A stretch of DNA of 24,756 nt from Chrysophaeum taylorii (GCA_029834535.1 JAQMWT010000086.1:1-24756), one strand, 5' to 3'. Positions 8,867 through 17,831 are shown, counted from the stretch's first letter. Notes: generated by a model from the letters alone, not told the origin. Numbers and translations: made by a program.

Positions 8867-9097
8867 GGACCCCCCCCCCTTTATCTCACACTCACACCTA
8901 ATCACCAACAAATTGCTGTGTCGAACACACACGACACCCCCCCCCCCCCTTTGTCCCACACTCACACCTAATCACCAACAAATCGCTGTGTCGAACACCG
9001 TGCCGCTCTTTGTGTCGTTGGAGACAGGACCAAGAAGGGTGGCACTACCACTGCCATCATTCTCTACCAGGGGCAAAGTGATTTTACTGTTCTCTAG
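8847..9097 (+). mobile_element. Truncated MITE copy with internal tandem duplication
   Basis: The left terminus (AAAATTCCATTTAGGG) is followed by a poly-C run, TTTATCTCACACTCACACC and the family body through GTGATTTTACTGTTCTCTAG. This matches 17587-17780 closely. The segment from the poly-C run to GCTGTGTCGAACAC is duplicated (about 8870-8936 and 8937-9000), each copy with its own C tract of different length. Similarity stops at about 9097, just where the complete copy enters its right terminal repeat, so the right end is missing. No transposase is encoded. Confidence 0.8.
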
Positions 9098-9317
9098 TTT
9101 TGGACCCAGTCCGGTACTGGTAGAGAAACGTCCTCCGAAAGACATCGATCTCGATCGACGTCTCGGACAAAGACCCAGGATTTCCAGGTAAGAGCAATCT
9201 CCTGAAATTCCTGAAGTTTCAAAGACCGTAGTCGAGTCTCATCGCTTGCTACTGGTAAAAAGTGTGAAAAAGTGTGAAAGCAACCAACAACAGCGCGCAA
9301 CACGCAACCCCGACAAC
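9098..9317 (+). promoter_or_regulatory. Possible 5' region of the unknown gene, with a splice-donor match
   Basis: This lies between the end of the MITE copy and the ATG at 9318. It contains CAG|GTAAGA with GT at 9188-9189, a strong match to the eukaryotic 5' splice site. It also has GTGTGAAAAA-like direct repeats just before the start. No TATA box is clear. A promoter is inferred only from position; the donor match is seen directly. Confidence 0.3.
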
Positions 9318-10367
9318 ATGGCGACTCACGACCCAGAAGTCCAGAGTCTGGAAGTAGCAGCGAAATTCGCTACACAACAAGCTCTCTGGCAAATCCTCAA
9401 AGCTGATTTGCGACAGCTCAAAGCTGCTTACGCTCATCTCAGAGCCAAACACGCTGCCGACAATGCTGCGCTCGCCGCAAAAATCGCTGCCACTGCAAGC
9501 ATCGCAGCTCAAGACGAGCAACTCGATCAAGACGTGCAACTCGATCAAGACGAGCAACTCGAACAGGCTTCCACACCAGCTGTTCTTACGGCAACCCCCC
9601 TCAAGCAAACTTCGCACGAAGTCGCGACCCAAGACCCGATCATCTCGATGGTCACCCCCCCACCTGCTGTTCGATACGTTCTCGAACACGAACAGAACCC
9701 ACCTCCTGCCGTCCACCCCACCGGATATCAAACACCCCAATGCAAAGTCTCAGACCCCACTGCCTTCCCTCCGGACCCAGGCATAGCCAAGGTCACTCCG
9801 CAACCCGGCACACCCCACATTCACGAAGACACTCCACCTTGTTCGAATATCGCGCCAGCGATGTTGAACACTCCACCACCACCACCACGAAACATTACTC
9901 CCTTCACTCCACCAACTCCACCGGAGCCTCCACCTCCTTCACTGGAGCCTCACTCCCCACTCTCGGCGACTCCCCCTTCACCATCTATTCAAGTTCCCCA
10001 ACATTCTCGTCAACCCCTTCGCCGCAACACTCAGTCCCTTCCCGATGATCACGCCACCTACGGCCATGACGGCCCCGGCACCGCCATCCCAGACCAAGCC
10101 CCCACCGCGGCTAAAGCTCCTGCCGCCCCACCATCGGACCCTCCTGTCCAATATCCAACATCTTCCGCAAGTCACTCTCCTCAAGACTTTCATCTCCACC
10201 CACAAGACCATGCCACCTACGGCCACGACGGCACTGGCACTTCCATTACTACCCCAGCTCCTTCCGCGGCTCAAGCTACTGCCGCCCACCCATCGGACCC
10301 TCCCGACCGACCTTTACCACCTTTCGAAAAGTCGCTGTCCCCCCGATTTTCATCTCCACCCGCGTGA
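9318..10367 (+). CDS. Unknown protein, part 1: coiled-coil head and Pro-rich repeat region
   Basis: I recognise no family. The ATG at 9318 lies in ACAACATGGC, a good eukaryotic start context (A at -3, G at +4). Residues about 1-75 are helical and Ala/Lys/Gln-rich (KFATQQALWQILKADLRQLK, HLRAKHAADNAALAAKIAAT), suggesting a coiled coil. A short repeat QLDQDVQLDQDEQLEQ follows. The rest is Pro/Thr/Ser/His-rich (PPPPPRNITPFTPPTPPEPP) and ends in a tandem repeat of about 53 residues beginning DHATYGHDG (two copies, a third continuing in the next frame). The frame stops at TGA 10365-10367 just after a run of six C (about 10339-10344), where the third repeat copy moves to another frame. No signal peptide or membrane segment is seen. 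Confidence 0.45.
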   Translation: MATHDPEVQSLEVAAKFATQQALWQILKADLRQLKAAYAHLRAKHAADNAALAAKIAATASIAAQDEQLDQDVQLDQDEQLEQASTPAVLTATPLKQTSHEVATQDPIISMVTPPPAVRYVLEHEQNPPPAVHPTGYQTPQCKVSDPTAFPPDPGIAKVTPQPGTPHIHEDTPPCSNIAPAMLNTPPPPPRNITPFTPPTPPEPPPPSLEPHSPLSATPPSPSIQVPQHSRQPLRRNTQSLPDDHATYGHDGPGTAIPDQAPTAAKAPAAPPSDPPVQYPTSSASHSPQDFHLHPQDHATYGHDGTGTSITTPAPSAAQATAAHPSDPPDRPLPPFEKSLSPRFSSPPA

Positions 10368-11103
10368 TTGCGCACTCCACGGCTACACCCCTTCTCCCAT
10401 CTCCACCCTAGCAACAATCCACCTTCTTTCTCAAAGTTCCAATGCACCTCCGTCTGCGCTCCGACGCGAGTTGGCCACCACTCAGGCTGCATTCCGCTCC
10501 CAAACCGATGACTTGACCGCAACCAAGGCCACGCTCACTCTCAAGGACGCCGCTTTGTCCTCCACAGCCGTCAAACTCGCCATAACCGACGCTGCCTTAG
10601 CCTTCGCCACTGCCCAGCTCGCCATCCAAGCTGACGAATTGGTCTCCACCCGCGCGGAACTCCATCTCACCCACACCCAGTTCAAGGCACTCGAAACTGC
10701 CCACGCTGACATTCGCAACTCCCACTTTGGAACCAACGTCGTCCTCCACACCATTCTTACCTCCTTGGATGCCACCCACCCCACCCAGCATGCACCCAGG
10801 GTGCATCGCATCTTTCACCTCCTTTCCCCATTCACAACCTACCTTCATCCCCTTCCGAACCAACCTCCAATGCCTCTCTCCCGATTCTCCCCAAGTATCA
10901 TCACCACCTCCACGGATGCCCCGGACCTGGTTCTCCTGGTTCACCACCCACTCCGTCTATCTGTTCTCATCCCCCCGCCATCTCTGGCCCCTCCTTCTCT
11001 GCCAAATCACTCTTCGCCTATCTGGCACCCCCCGAACCCCTTTGCACCCGCTCGCCTTCTCAGCCAACTGGTTCATTCCAACTCGACCACATCCCCTCGT
11101 CCG
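10345..11103 (+). CDS. Unknown protein, part 2: coiled-coil segment in the next frame
   Basis: This continues part 1 in a frame shifted by one base. It opens with FHLHPRDCALHGYTPSP, the degenerate third copy of the HLHPQDHATYGHDG repeat, which links it to part 1. Residues encoded at about 10455-10790 form a regular Ala/Leu/Thr helix (ALRRELATTQAAFRSQTDDL, LVSTRAELHLTHTQFKALET), a second coiled coil. The remainder is Pro/Ser-rich. The frame stays open to 11436, but from about 11106 the neighbouring frame has the better coding signal. Function unknown. It is either a sequencing or mutational frameshift inside one gene, or a separate exon. Confidence 0.35.
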
Positions 11104-11105
11104 AG

Positions 11106-12065
11106 TTGCGAGGGCGTACATCCAACACCGGCGACCGTACCCCCACCACCGGCGACGTTCCCCACGCGCAAAGTCACACCAAGAAACAAGACCACCAACA
11201 TCAAGATTCGACAACTTCGGAATCAGCAACAGACAGCTCTATCTACGACCATCAAGCTGCCACAGCATGCATCGAGATTTCCTCTCTCTTTGGGCACAGC
11301 GGTCTCGACAGCAGTCCTGTCGACGTGCAAAGAGAAACCAAGAAGCACAACAACGAAGATCAAGAGTCGACAAATTCCGAATTATCAACAGACAGCTCCC
11401 TCCCTGATGGTCATGATCACCATCATGCTGCCATGACATGCACAAGGGCTTCCTCTCTCTTCGGGCACAACGGCCCAGGAAGCAGTCTTGTCGAAGGAAC
11501 ACAAAGCCACCTCGTTCCCACGTTCGACAAGTCAAAGAACAAGACACGATATCTTCCGAAGTATTACGCCTACATCGACTATGGCAGCCCCACTCTAGGA
11601 CCAATGGCTCCACCGTATTCAATGCCCCAGGCACAAGAGCCGCAGGCTGAAAACATCCCCTCGGATTCAGCCCCCTGGTATGATGCATACAGCGAAGAAG
11701 CAAGACCGACTTCACTAGCCTCGAAGATGGTCTCCCCGACCATTCCAGATCAGCCGCCTGATCCAAGCACCACCACCAATGCCCCCGCAGTGCCGTATCC
11801 ACAAGGACAAGTCACGCTGTCAACGGCCCCACGGTCAACATACTCGCAGGAACTCACCGTACCTGCAGGTATCAGCTCAGATTCACCAGGCACTCCCGCC
11901 TTGTTCGATATCTCTCGATCAGCCGTTCCCGATCACTTCGAAGCTGGTTCCACCTCGCTGCCTTCTTTCCCCAACGACAGGCGCGCACTGCCGCTCACCG
12001 GCGCTCGCTGCTGCACCCACCATCCACCTTCTCGGCCGGATGCACTGCATGACACTGCTCAGTAG
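11106..12065 (+). CDS. Unknown protein, part 3: Ser/Asp/His-rich with in-frame tandem repeat
   Basis: This begins in ELRGRT, the first instance of a motif that recurs downstream. It holds a tandem repeat, unit 1 at 11168-11326 (159 bp, 53 codons) and unit 2 at 11327-11500 (174 bp). The units differ by a 15-bp (five-codon) insertion and several third-position changes in this frame. Repeat cores read TDSSIYDHQAATACIEISSL and SSLFGHNGPGSSLVEG. Downstream is YLPKYYAYIDYGSPTLGP and a Ser/Pro-rich tail, ending in TAG. The codon-multiple indel and synonymous changes argue that this frame was translated. No known domain. Confidence 0.4.
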   Translation: MRGRTSNTGDRTPTTGDVPHAQSHTKKQDHQHQDSTTSESATDSSIYDHQAATACIEISSLFGHSGLDSSPVDVQRETKKHNNEDQESTNSELSTDSSLPDGHDHHHAAMTCTRASSLFGHNGPGSSLVEGTQSHLVPTFDKSKNKTRYLPKYYAYIDYGSPTLGPMAPPYSMPQAQEPQAENIPSDSAPWYDAYSEEARPTSLASKMVSPTIPDQPPDPSTTTNAPAVPYPQGQVTLSTAPRSTYSQELTVPAGISSDSPGTPALFDISRSAVPDHFEAGSTSLPSFPNDRRALPLTGARCCTHHPPSRPDALHDTAQ

Positions 12066-12543
12066 GTTGCATGTACCCATCTGCGATCACCATTTCACGA
12101 TTCGATGGATGTCTTCGCACGAGCATCAGTCGCAGCACATGATCACCCGCTCCCCAACTCTCAGTCAGAGGGCGCACTCCTTTCGGCTGCCGACCCTTAT
12201 GTCTCACCGCCACCAAGCTTCTGGAAAGCCTTCCCATGGCTGCAGTAACAGACAAAGACTTCGAGCGTTCTGAACGACCCGATCAGCCGCAAACCATGCA
12301 CGCTTCTATTGCGACCACTTCGGTCCTTTATGTCCCCTTGCATAGCTCTCTTCTGGACGCCACACGCTTGCGCTGCCTCCGGAAAATCGATGTTGCGCTC
12401 TCAGGAGACATTCTCCCCGCGCACTACACAGACTCGCCCCACCTGAACCGCTTCTGTCAGCATCTTCGCATACCTGGAATGTACGACGAATATTCCATGC
12501 ACGCTGCCGGCTCCACCACAAACATGCACCCAAGTCACGCACG
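12066..12543 (+). CDS. Unknown protein, part 4: bridging frames
   Basis: One frame is open through 12273 (MSSHEHQSQHMITRSPTLSQ) and a second runs 12236-12928 from an ATG (VTDKDFERSERPDQPQTMHA, then LPAHYTDSPHLNRFCQHLRI). Both are protein-like, His/Ser/Pro-rich and without a recognised fold. Which one is used cannot be decided here. The region stays open on the plus strand, as do its neighbours. Confidence 0.25.
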
Positions 12544-14367
12544 TTGCCTCCCTCAAAAGCGTCTTATCGCCCGGCACGTCACTCCTCATTCGAGGACGCA
12601 TGTCACATGCCCGCACCTTCGAATGAACTACACGCCTATGGGCAACCCTGGTCACTACGGCACTCACTGCTCCGGTCCCCGCATCTCCGCCATCGAGGAT
12701 ACACCCAGCATGAGACTGACCCTTCCATCGCCCTTGGTCATACTGCACTCACGTACAATGACCCAAGCGAAATCACACTCGCCTTCGGCGATCCCCCTTT
12801 TCGATTTCCCGCACTGGACCCCAAGCAGTCCAGGCCGGATACTCTTCACCCGGGGATCTCAACTCACGCGCCCATCTGCACTACCTTGCAGACAGGTCAG
12901 CCGCGAACAACACCCCTTTTGGGACTGACTTCGGACCACCCGCATCACGCGCTTTTGCTCTTGGAGCATGACACGCTTCTCGATGCTCTCCGCGTCACCG
13001 CCTTTAACACCAAGACACTCGTCATTTCCACCGACGCTCTGCGCCGCCACGTGTCTCACGACCTTCAGATCACCACCATAAGTCGATCGCGCCCGCACAA
13101 CGTCGCGCACGCCTTACGAGGGCGTATTTCAATTGGCGATCTCACAGGTCTTTCGATGCATTCTCCGACGTCCGACTTTGAACTTACGAGTCACGTTATG
13201 GCAATCCCCAATGCCAAGACGTCTGACGCTGCGCAATCATGTCTCTGGAACTCCACAGCCACAGAAACTGCCAGACAAGAAAGCACTCAGCTCTCCACAG
13301 CTGCTCAACAGCTACCTCTAGTCTCGCACATAGCAGCGAGTACTATCTAGCAGTCTCTGTTGGATGACAAGACGAAAAACAAGACCTCAAAAGCTAACTA
13401 CACCAATCAGCCCATTGATGTAGCAGACGAGACAATGCAAACCAACTGCACAGCACGGTTCCAGACTATGCAGACGATGCCCAGGTCCAACGCTCAAATG
13501 CTCGACGACGCACACGTTCTGTCACCCGACCTTGCACTGCTACTGGCTCCTGTCTCATTCATAGCTGATGCACCCCGTCCGATGGATCAGTCCTTCAGAT
13601 ATGTCCCGCTCACAGAAGCACCACCGCAGGACACACAGGTACATCATGAAGATACAGGTAAGCGCACCACGATCACGCGCACAAGCTCATTGCGCCTATC
13701 TGATCACGACGATCTGAAGCTACAGCTTTGCTTGCTCCCCTCGCCTCTGGAAGACAAAGGCCACCTTCCAGCCTCCCAGGCACCTGACCCGTCCCTGTCG
13801 CTGCAATCCGCATTAGCACAGATGATATCGCCTCCCTGCACGACTGCAGATCAAGCACAAGCCAAAGTCAGCATTCTCCAGAGTTATGCGCACCCGCTGG
13901 AATCTAACCAGCACGGCTTCCTCAGCCAGGCAGGTCACTGCACCACCTCGGTCTCCCCTGACACCAGGTCGACGCATCGCTCATTCGCGATCACCTCATG
14001 TCACCTATTAGACGACTGTGATCTCGAGCACGAACTCATCGCAACGCTTGAGTCATACCCAAGAAGGAATCCTACTTTGGAGCCACCTCCGCCAATCCCA
14101 CAGAAACTTTTGCTACCAGACGCCACCCATGTGCTCATGGTTTCTCCATTGGTTTCCTCCAGAGCTTTTGACTGTTGCAGAGACAAGATGCAACCTTCCC
14201 ATGCGACTATACCCGCATTCTCGTTTGGGACACAAGCATTTACTTCATGTCAGATGTTTACGCTCATATTACCGCCACACACGGCAACCAAGATAGACGT
14301 GGACTTCATTCCACCCTCATCTCTGAGCGTTACCCCCGACATGCTGCTCCAGTCCCATCACGTCTGA
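12544..14367 (+). CDS. Unknown protein, part 5: long frame with one internal TAG
   Basis: The frame runs from about 12544 to TGA 14365-14367 with a single TAG at 13348-13350. The composition is more balanced than upstream (HALLLLEHDTLLDALRVTAF, TKTLVISTDALRRHVSHDLQ). It holds ALRGRISIGDLTG near 13115-13150, the same LRGR motif as at 11107 and 14707. After the TAG it continues with DDKTKNKTSKANYTNQPIDV and Ser/Pro-rich text. A CAG|GTAAGC splice-donor match lies at 13655-13660. I recognise no domain. It may be a pseudogene with a nonsense mutation, an intron-containing gene, or chance openness from low G content. Confidence 0.35.
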
Positions 14368-14383
14368 TTCAGCTCCCATCGCC

Positions 14384-16696
14384 TTGTATGACGTCATACG
14401 TCATATTCCGATTACAGCCCAGACACCGCACAGGCTCCTATGCACTCGCGACGGCACGCTCACCGCCCCTCTCGGTTTAGACTACCAATATTGCGCCATC
14501 CTCATGGTACACTCACAGTCAACTGAGATGCACGCTCGCTTGTCGCACAGTACGATGCCCGAACACCTTTTGGTTCAGGATAAGCAGAACACTGTCGTCT
14601 CAGCCACCGCTGACGCGCCCCCTCCGACCGCCGCCCGGCTCCGCGCTCGTTCCGCAACCACGGTCTCTCCGCCTCACCGGCAATTCGAAGATTTCACCCA
14701 GTTCGAATTACGAGGGCGCATTCGTTTCCCACCGCCAACAAGATTCGTTTCGATTCGCATCAGTCATGTCTCCTATGGCTATTCTGGCTACATCGGAACT
14801 CACTTCAAGGCACGTACCGAAGTCCCTCTTCCTAAGGACCTCTGTCACACGCCAAGACCTGATGAGCACTCGTCGTTCCTCCCCGCATCGACGCGACTCC
14901 CGACGACTCAATCCCCGACGATTTGTGATGACACTAAGTTCCGTCATCAATGCAATTCAGAGCCTCCCACGCTCTTCCGTCCGTCTCTTGCAGGTCACAC
15001 CTCTCAAGTTTCAGCTCGCTCGATTATATCCTGCATGCTGCCATATGCAAACGAAGTTCCGTCACGCCAACACCACATTTCGCAGTTATCGCCAGTCTCG
15101 CGCAACAAATGCCCGCCACTACATGATAGCCGCACGCAGAGTCCTTTGCTCACCTCCTCTAACGTCCCTCCCAGCACTATGCTTGACGTTGGAGCTCTGC
15201 ACCACTATGGTTCGGTTACAACACAACTTCACGCGACATTCTCGCCCGGTTCTGATCATGCTTCGCATCTGTCGACATTACTGTCAGAATTCTGCTTCGG
15301 ACACAGCTCAGACTGCACTCGCGTATTACGCTCTTATGACGCACCCGGTTCGCTCCTCTCCGTTCACAATGCGGGTTCCATCTTGCAGAACTCTGAGCCC
15401 AACAGCCGCCATTGCGATTCGCACCCAGTCGACATTTTCCGTAGCACGCGCGAGGATAACCCCCAATCTCCGAAGGTTGGACACGCGCTCTGCTATCAGC
15501 ATTCTACCGGGTGTCACTGCCGCACACCGCTAGCCCCACCCAGTTGTGTTACGAATCAAGGGAAGTCAACTGGCATGCCTATCGCTTCCTTCATTCCCGC
15601 ACACTCGCTGCTAGCCACAGTCTCGCATGACTCATTGCCGGACAGTTCTCGCATTATGGACATTACCTCACATCATGTTCATTCTTCGGACATCCCCCGT
15701 CCACAGACTAATCCTCTCTTGAAACGTACGCTCCCTACACGTTGTATACTGTACAGCTCTCGCATATCGACAACACCCTTCTGTCGAATGTTTCCCCTTT
15801 CAGTCACTGCACGATTCACCAGGTATGTACCACGCTCCCTCGCGCTTGTACTTCATGGGAAGTTTGATTCTGGTGAAAACGACTCCGGACATGAAGTGAA
15901 TACTGGATCAGTCGATTGTCACGACTCAGGATTACTTTGCCGAATAGAACACGAAAGATGCGACTCCGACCATACCTTCGAAGTCAACTCTTCCCCAGGC
16001 AAGGACAATATCTTCGAACAGTCCATCGCCTTCCGGCATTCTCTTCTGTTGCCCAACTTTTCGGCATTTCCTGCACAGGGCACCGACTCTTCTGCACAGG
16101 ACACATGCCTGTATCCACCATCATACGCGATACACTCGCAAACCGCCGTCTCAGCCCAATCATCTTTCGATGATAGCCACTGGCGACTCACATCAGATCA
16201 CAACTCCAAGTCTACAGCAAATTTATAGTTTTCATATTTATGGCCACCCCCATACAACTTTATCCCGATATCATCATCGCACTACGATCATCCGCATGTT
16301 ATTTTAGACGCTCATAGTTTAGCTTCAGCTGTCCCACGCTACACTCAGGACGACGGCTTCGACATGTATGTGACAGGCAATTCTGGTTCTCTCATCTTCC
16401 AGGAACAGCTCCGCCTTACTCGCTATCGCTACGACGATTACCTTACCATGTCGAAACCGATTTGGTTCAATGGTCATATCTTTTCACGGGATAACGCTGC
16501 CGCTCAGTCACATTGTCACACCTTTACTAGCCCAACTTTAGTCACAATAGAATCTCATCCCTCCGGCCACTCTCACTGTTCGCTTTTCGCTCAATCCTTG
16601 GTCTGCTGCACAATTCACGACTGCCTGACCCATGATCCCTACTGTTGTTATCCGTTAGACCACCCGTTCTACTACGAGGATCCCCCAGCCACTTAG
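14384..16696 (+). CDS. Unknown protein, part 6: longest frame, one internal TAG at 16226
   Basis: 614 codons are open to TAG 16226-16228. The same frame then continues without a stop to TAG 16694-16696. Early on it has FELRGRIRFPPPTRFVSIRI and SYGYSGYIGTHFKARTEVPL. The middle is Ser/His/Thr/Cys-rich. The part after the internal TAG looks protein-like (DGFDMYVTGNSGSLIFQEQL, SKPIWFNGHIFSRDN). A CAG|GTATGT splice-donor match lies at 15820-15827. There is no known domain, signal peptide or membrane segment. Compositional bias lowers the chance of stops on this strand, so openness alone is weak evidence. The repeated motif and readable C-terminal part raise it somewhat. Confidence 0.35.
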
Positions 16697-16863
16697 GATT
16701 TATCCACCCGCACGCACCGTCGTCATGTGTCACGGAACACCCACGACTTAATGCACACAACTTTCGACTTCAACTATGACACTAGTACCCTTACCCTGAT
16801 CGCCGACTGCGGTTGCGATGGAGGACGGTGCCTCATGAATCCTGAGCCTTGCGAGGGCATCCG
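16697..16863. other. Short non-coding tail before SINE copy A
   Basis: No gene is seen. It ends in the hairpin GAGGGC-ATCC-GCCCTC (16853-16868), which overlaps the first bases of SINE copy A and follows CTTGC, resembling the CGAGGGCGTA motif of the unknown gene. Confidence 0.4.
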
Positions 16864-17158
16864 CCCTCCCGGCGTAGGTTGGCACCTATTCGCCTCCCGG
16901 GCGGGCCGGTTGGCAGCCGGAACGTTCGCAGTGGGACGGGGTATGGCCGGGGGGCGAATACGGAAGGTTATCGACGAGTTGGTTGTCAGTCACATCGCGG
17001 TCTCCTCGTCGCATGGCGACAAGCTTGATGGTCACTCTCCGCCGACCGACCTTTCGGCGCTCCTCGTCTACAGGCCCGTGATTCCGGGCTGGCTCCTGTC
17101 GGTCCGGCCTGGCTCCCATGCTCGGGAGAGGTCTGAAGTTAGTTAGTTAGTTAGTTAG
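16864..17158 (+). mobile_element. SINE-like element, copy A, with (TTAG)n tail
   Basis: A 295-bp GC-rich unit starting CCCTCCCGGCGTAGG and ending in GTCTGAAG followed by five GTTA units. It is nearly identical to copy B (23598-23891, opposite strand) and similar to copy C (24057-24346). A stem (CTCCC-ATGCTC-GGGAG) sits just before the tail. Copies B and C have clear target duplications; for this copy I find none, so its ends are set by alignment to B. No tRNA-type A or B box is convincing. Reading frames inside (such as 16727-17146) are not genes. Confidence 0.75.
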
Positions 17159-17576
17159 TACACTCGCTTATTCTTCGCGATATTGTCATTCCATCCTTCT
17201 TTCATCAGTCGCTGAACAAGATGATGATTTGATCTCTCGTACAGAATTCGCCATACTTCGCCATTAGCCCACCTAGCATCTTCCTCCACGTTCCCTCTTC
17301 TTTACGATGTCTTTTCCCTTTTGGCTCATTCGCCTCCTCTTGCACTATCCTTTTCATTTTGCTTCCCCTCTCAACCTATTCCACGTTCAACTTCGCGCTC
17401 TTTCTCCATTCTCACTCACACTCACCTGCTACTCCGCTCTACTCTATCTTTCTCATGCACTTCGCACACTTCTCATTCCACGCCTCCTCACAACTCAACG
17501 TCTATTTGTCTCTGGCCAGACATTTGTTTTGCCTCTTCCAGATTTCGCTCATCGCCGAGTTCAATCTGCGAGGGCG
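17159..17576. other. Pyrimidine-rich stretch, no convincing gene
   Basis: Strongly C/T-rich on the plus strand from about 17280 (for example TTTTCCCTTTTGGCTC). Frames of 90-130 codons are open only because of this bias. It ends with AATCTGCGAGGGCGTA, another copy of the sequence that encodes LRGR upstream, into which the MITE has inserted at TA. Confidence 0.5.
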
Positions 17577-17831
17577 TAGAGATAGAAAATTCCATTTAGG
17601 GATAGGAACCCCCCCCCTCCCCCCCTTTATCTCACACTCACACCTAAACACCAACAAATCGCTGTGTCGAACACCGTGCCGCTCTTTGTGTCTTAAGAGG
17701 ACAGGACAAGTAGAGTGGCACTACCACTGCCACCATTCTCTACCAAGGGCACAGTGATTTTTACTGTTCTCTAGTGTGAGATAAAGGGGGGGGGGGGGGG
17801 TCCTAACCCTCAATGGAATTTTCTGTCTCTA
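17577..17831 (+). mobile_element. Complete MITE with TA target duplication and homopolymer-bearing TIRs
   Basis: Bounded by TA at 17577-17578 and 17830-17831. The left end GAGATAGAAAATTCCATTTA matches the reverse complement of the right end, GAGACAGAAAATTCCATTGA. The repeat continues inward through (C)n and TTTATCTCACACT on the left, and AGTGTGAGATAAA then (G)13 on the right, giving TIRs of about 50-60 bp. There is no coding capacity. The TA duplication fits Tc1/mariner-IS630 mobilisation. It shares its body with the truncated copy at 8847-9097. Confidence 0.85.

Larger units (their letters stand above)
9246..17576 (+). other. 8.3-kb block of strand-asymmetric, G-poor, pyrimidine-rich DNA
   Basis: From 9246 onwards the plus strand is visibly rich in C (and from about 17280 in C plus T) and poor in G. 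This is unlike the blocks on either side, and the bias holds across all the unknown frames and into the non-coding tail. SINE copy A (16864-17158) interrupts it and the complete MITE (17577) ends it. The bias explains why several frames are open at once, so overlapping frames inside should not be counted as separate genes. Confidence 0.6.

Noticed and set aside
8826..8868. Telomeric repeat (CCCTAAA / TTTAGGG)
   Set aside because: Only one unit per side, and it belongs to the MITE terminus; no tandem telomere array is present.
9249..11802. Minus-strand frames opposite the unknown gene (for example 9249-9740, 9978-10289, 11239-11802)
   Set aside because: They follow from the strand bias; text is low-complexity Gly/Arg/Val or Ser and mirrors the plus-strand repeats.
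14387..14398. 12-bp palindrome TATGACGTCATA containing a CRE-type TGACGTCA site
   Set aside because: Perfect match, but a single site between two frames of unknown status; nothing else supports a promoter.
9246..16696. Endogenous copy of a C-rich RNA virus genome
   Set aside because: The C bias recalls some RNA viruses, but no polymerase, helicase or capsid motif is visible in any frame.
16727..17146. Frame of 139 codons, and the 77-codon frames shared by the three SINE copies
   Set aside because: They lie inside a SINE-like repeat with target duplications; copy C breaks the frame with indels, and there is no selection for coding.
16864..17158. tRNA-derived head of the SINE (A and B boxes)
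   Set aside because: TGGCAGCCGG and GTGATTCC match the boxes only partly; they are too weak to claim a tRNA origin.
8847..17831. LTR retrotransposon with the 8847 and 17587 copies as LTRs
   Set aside because: The shared sequence has inverted repeats and TA borders and no TG...CA ends; the right copy is complete by itself, and no gag-pol lies between.
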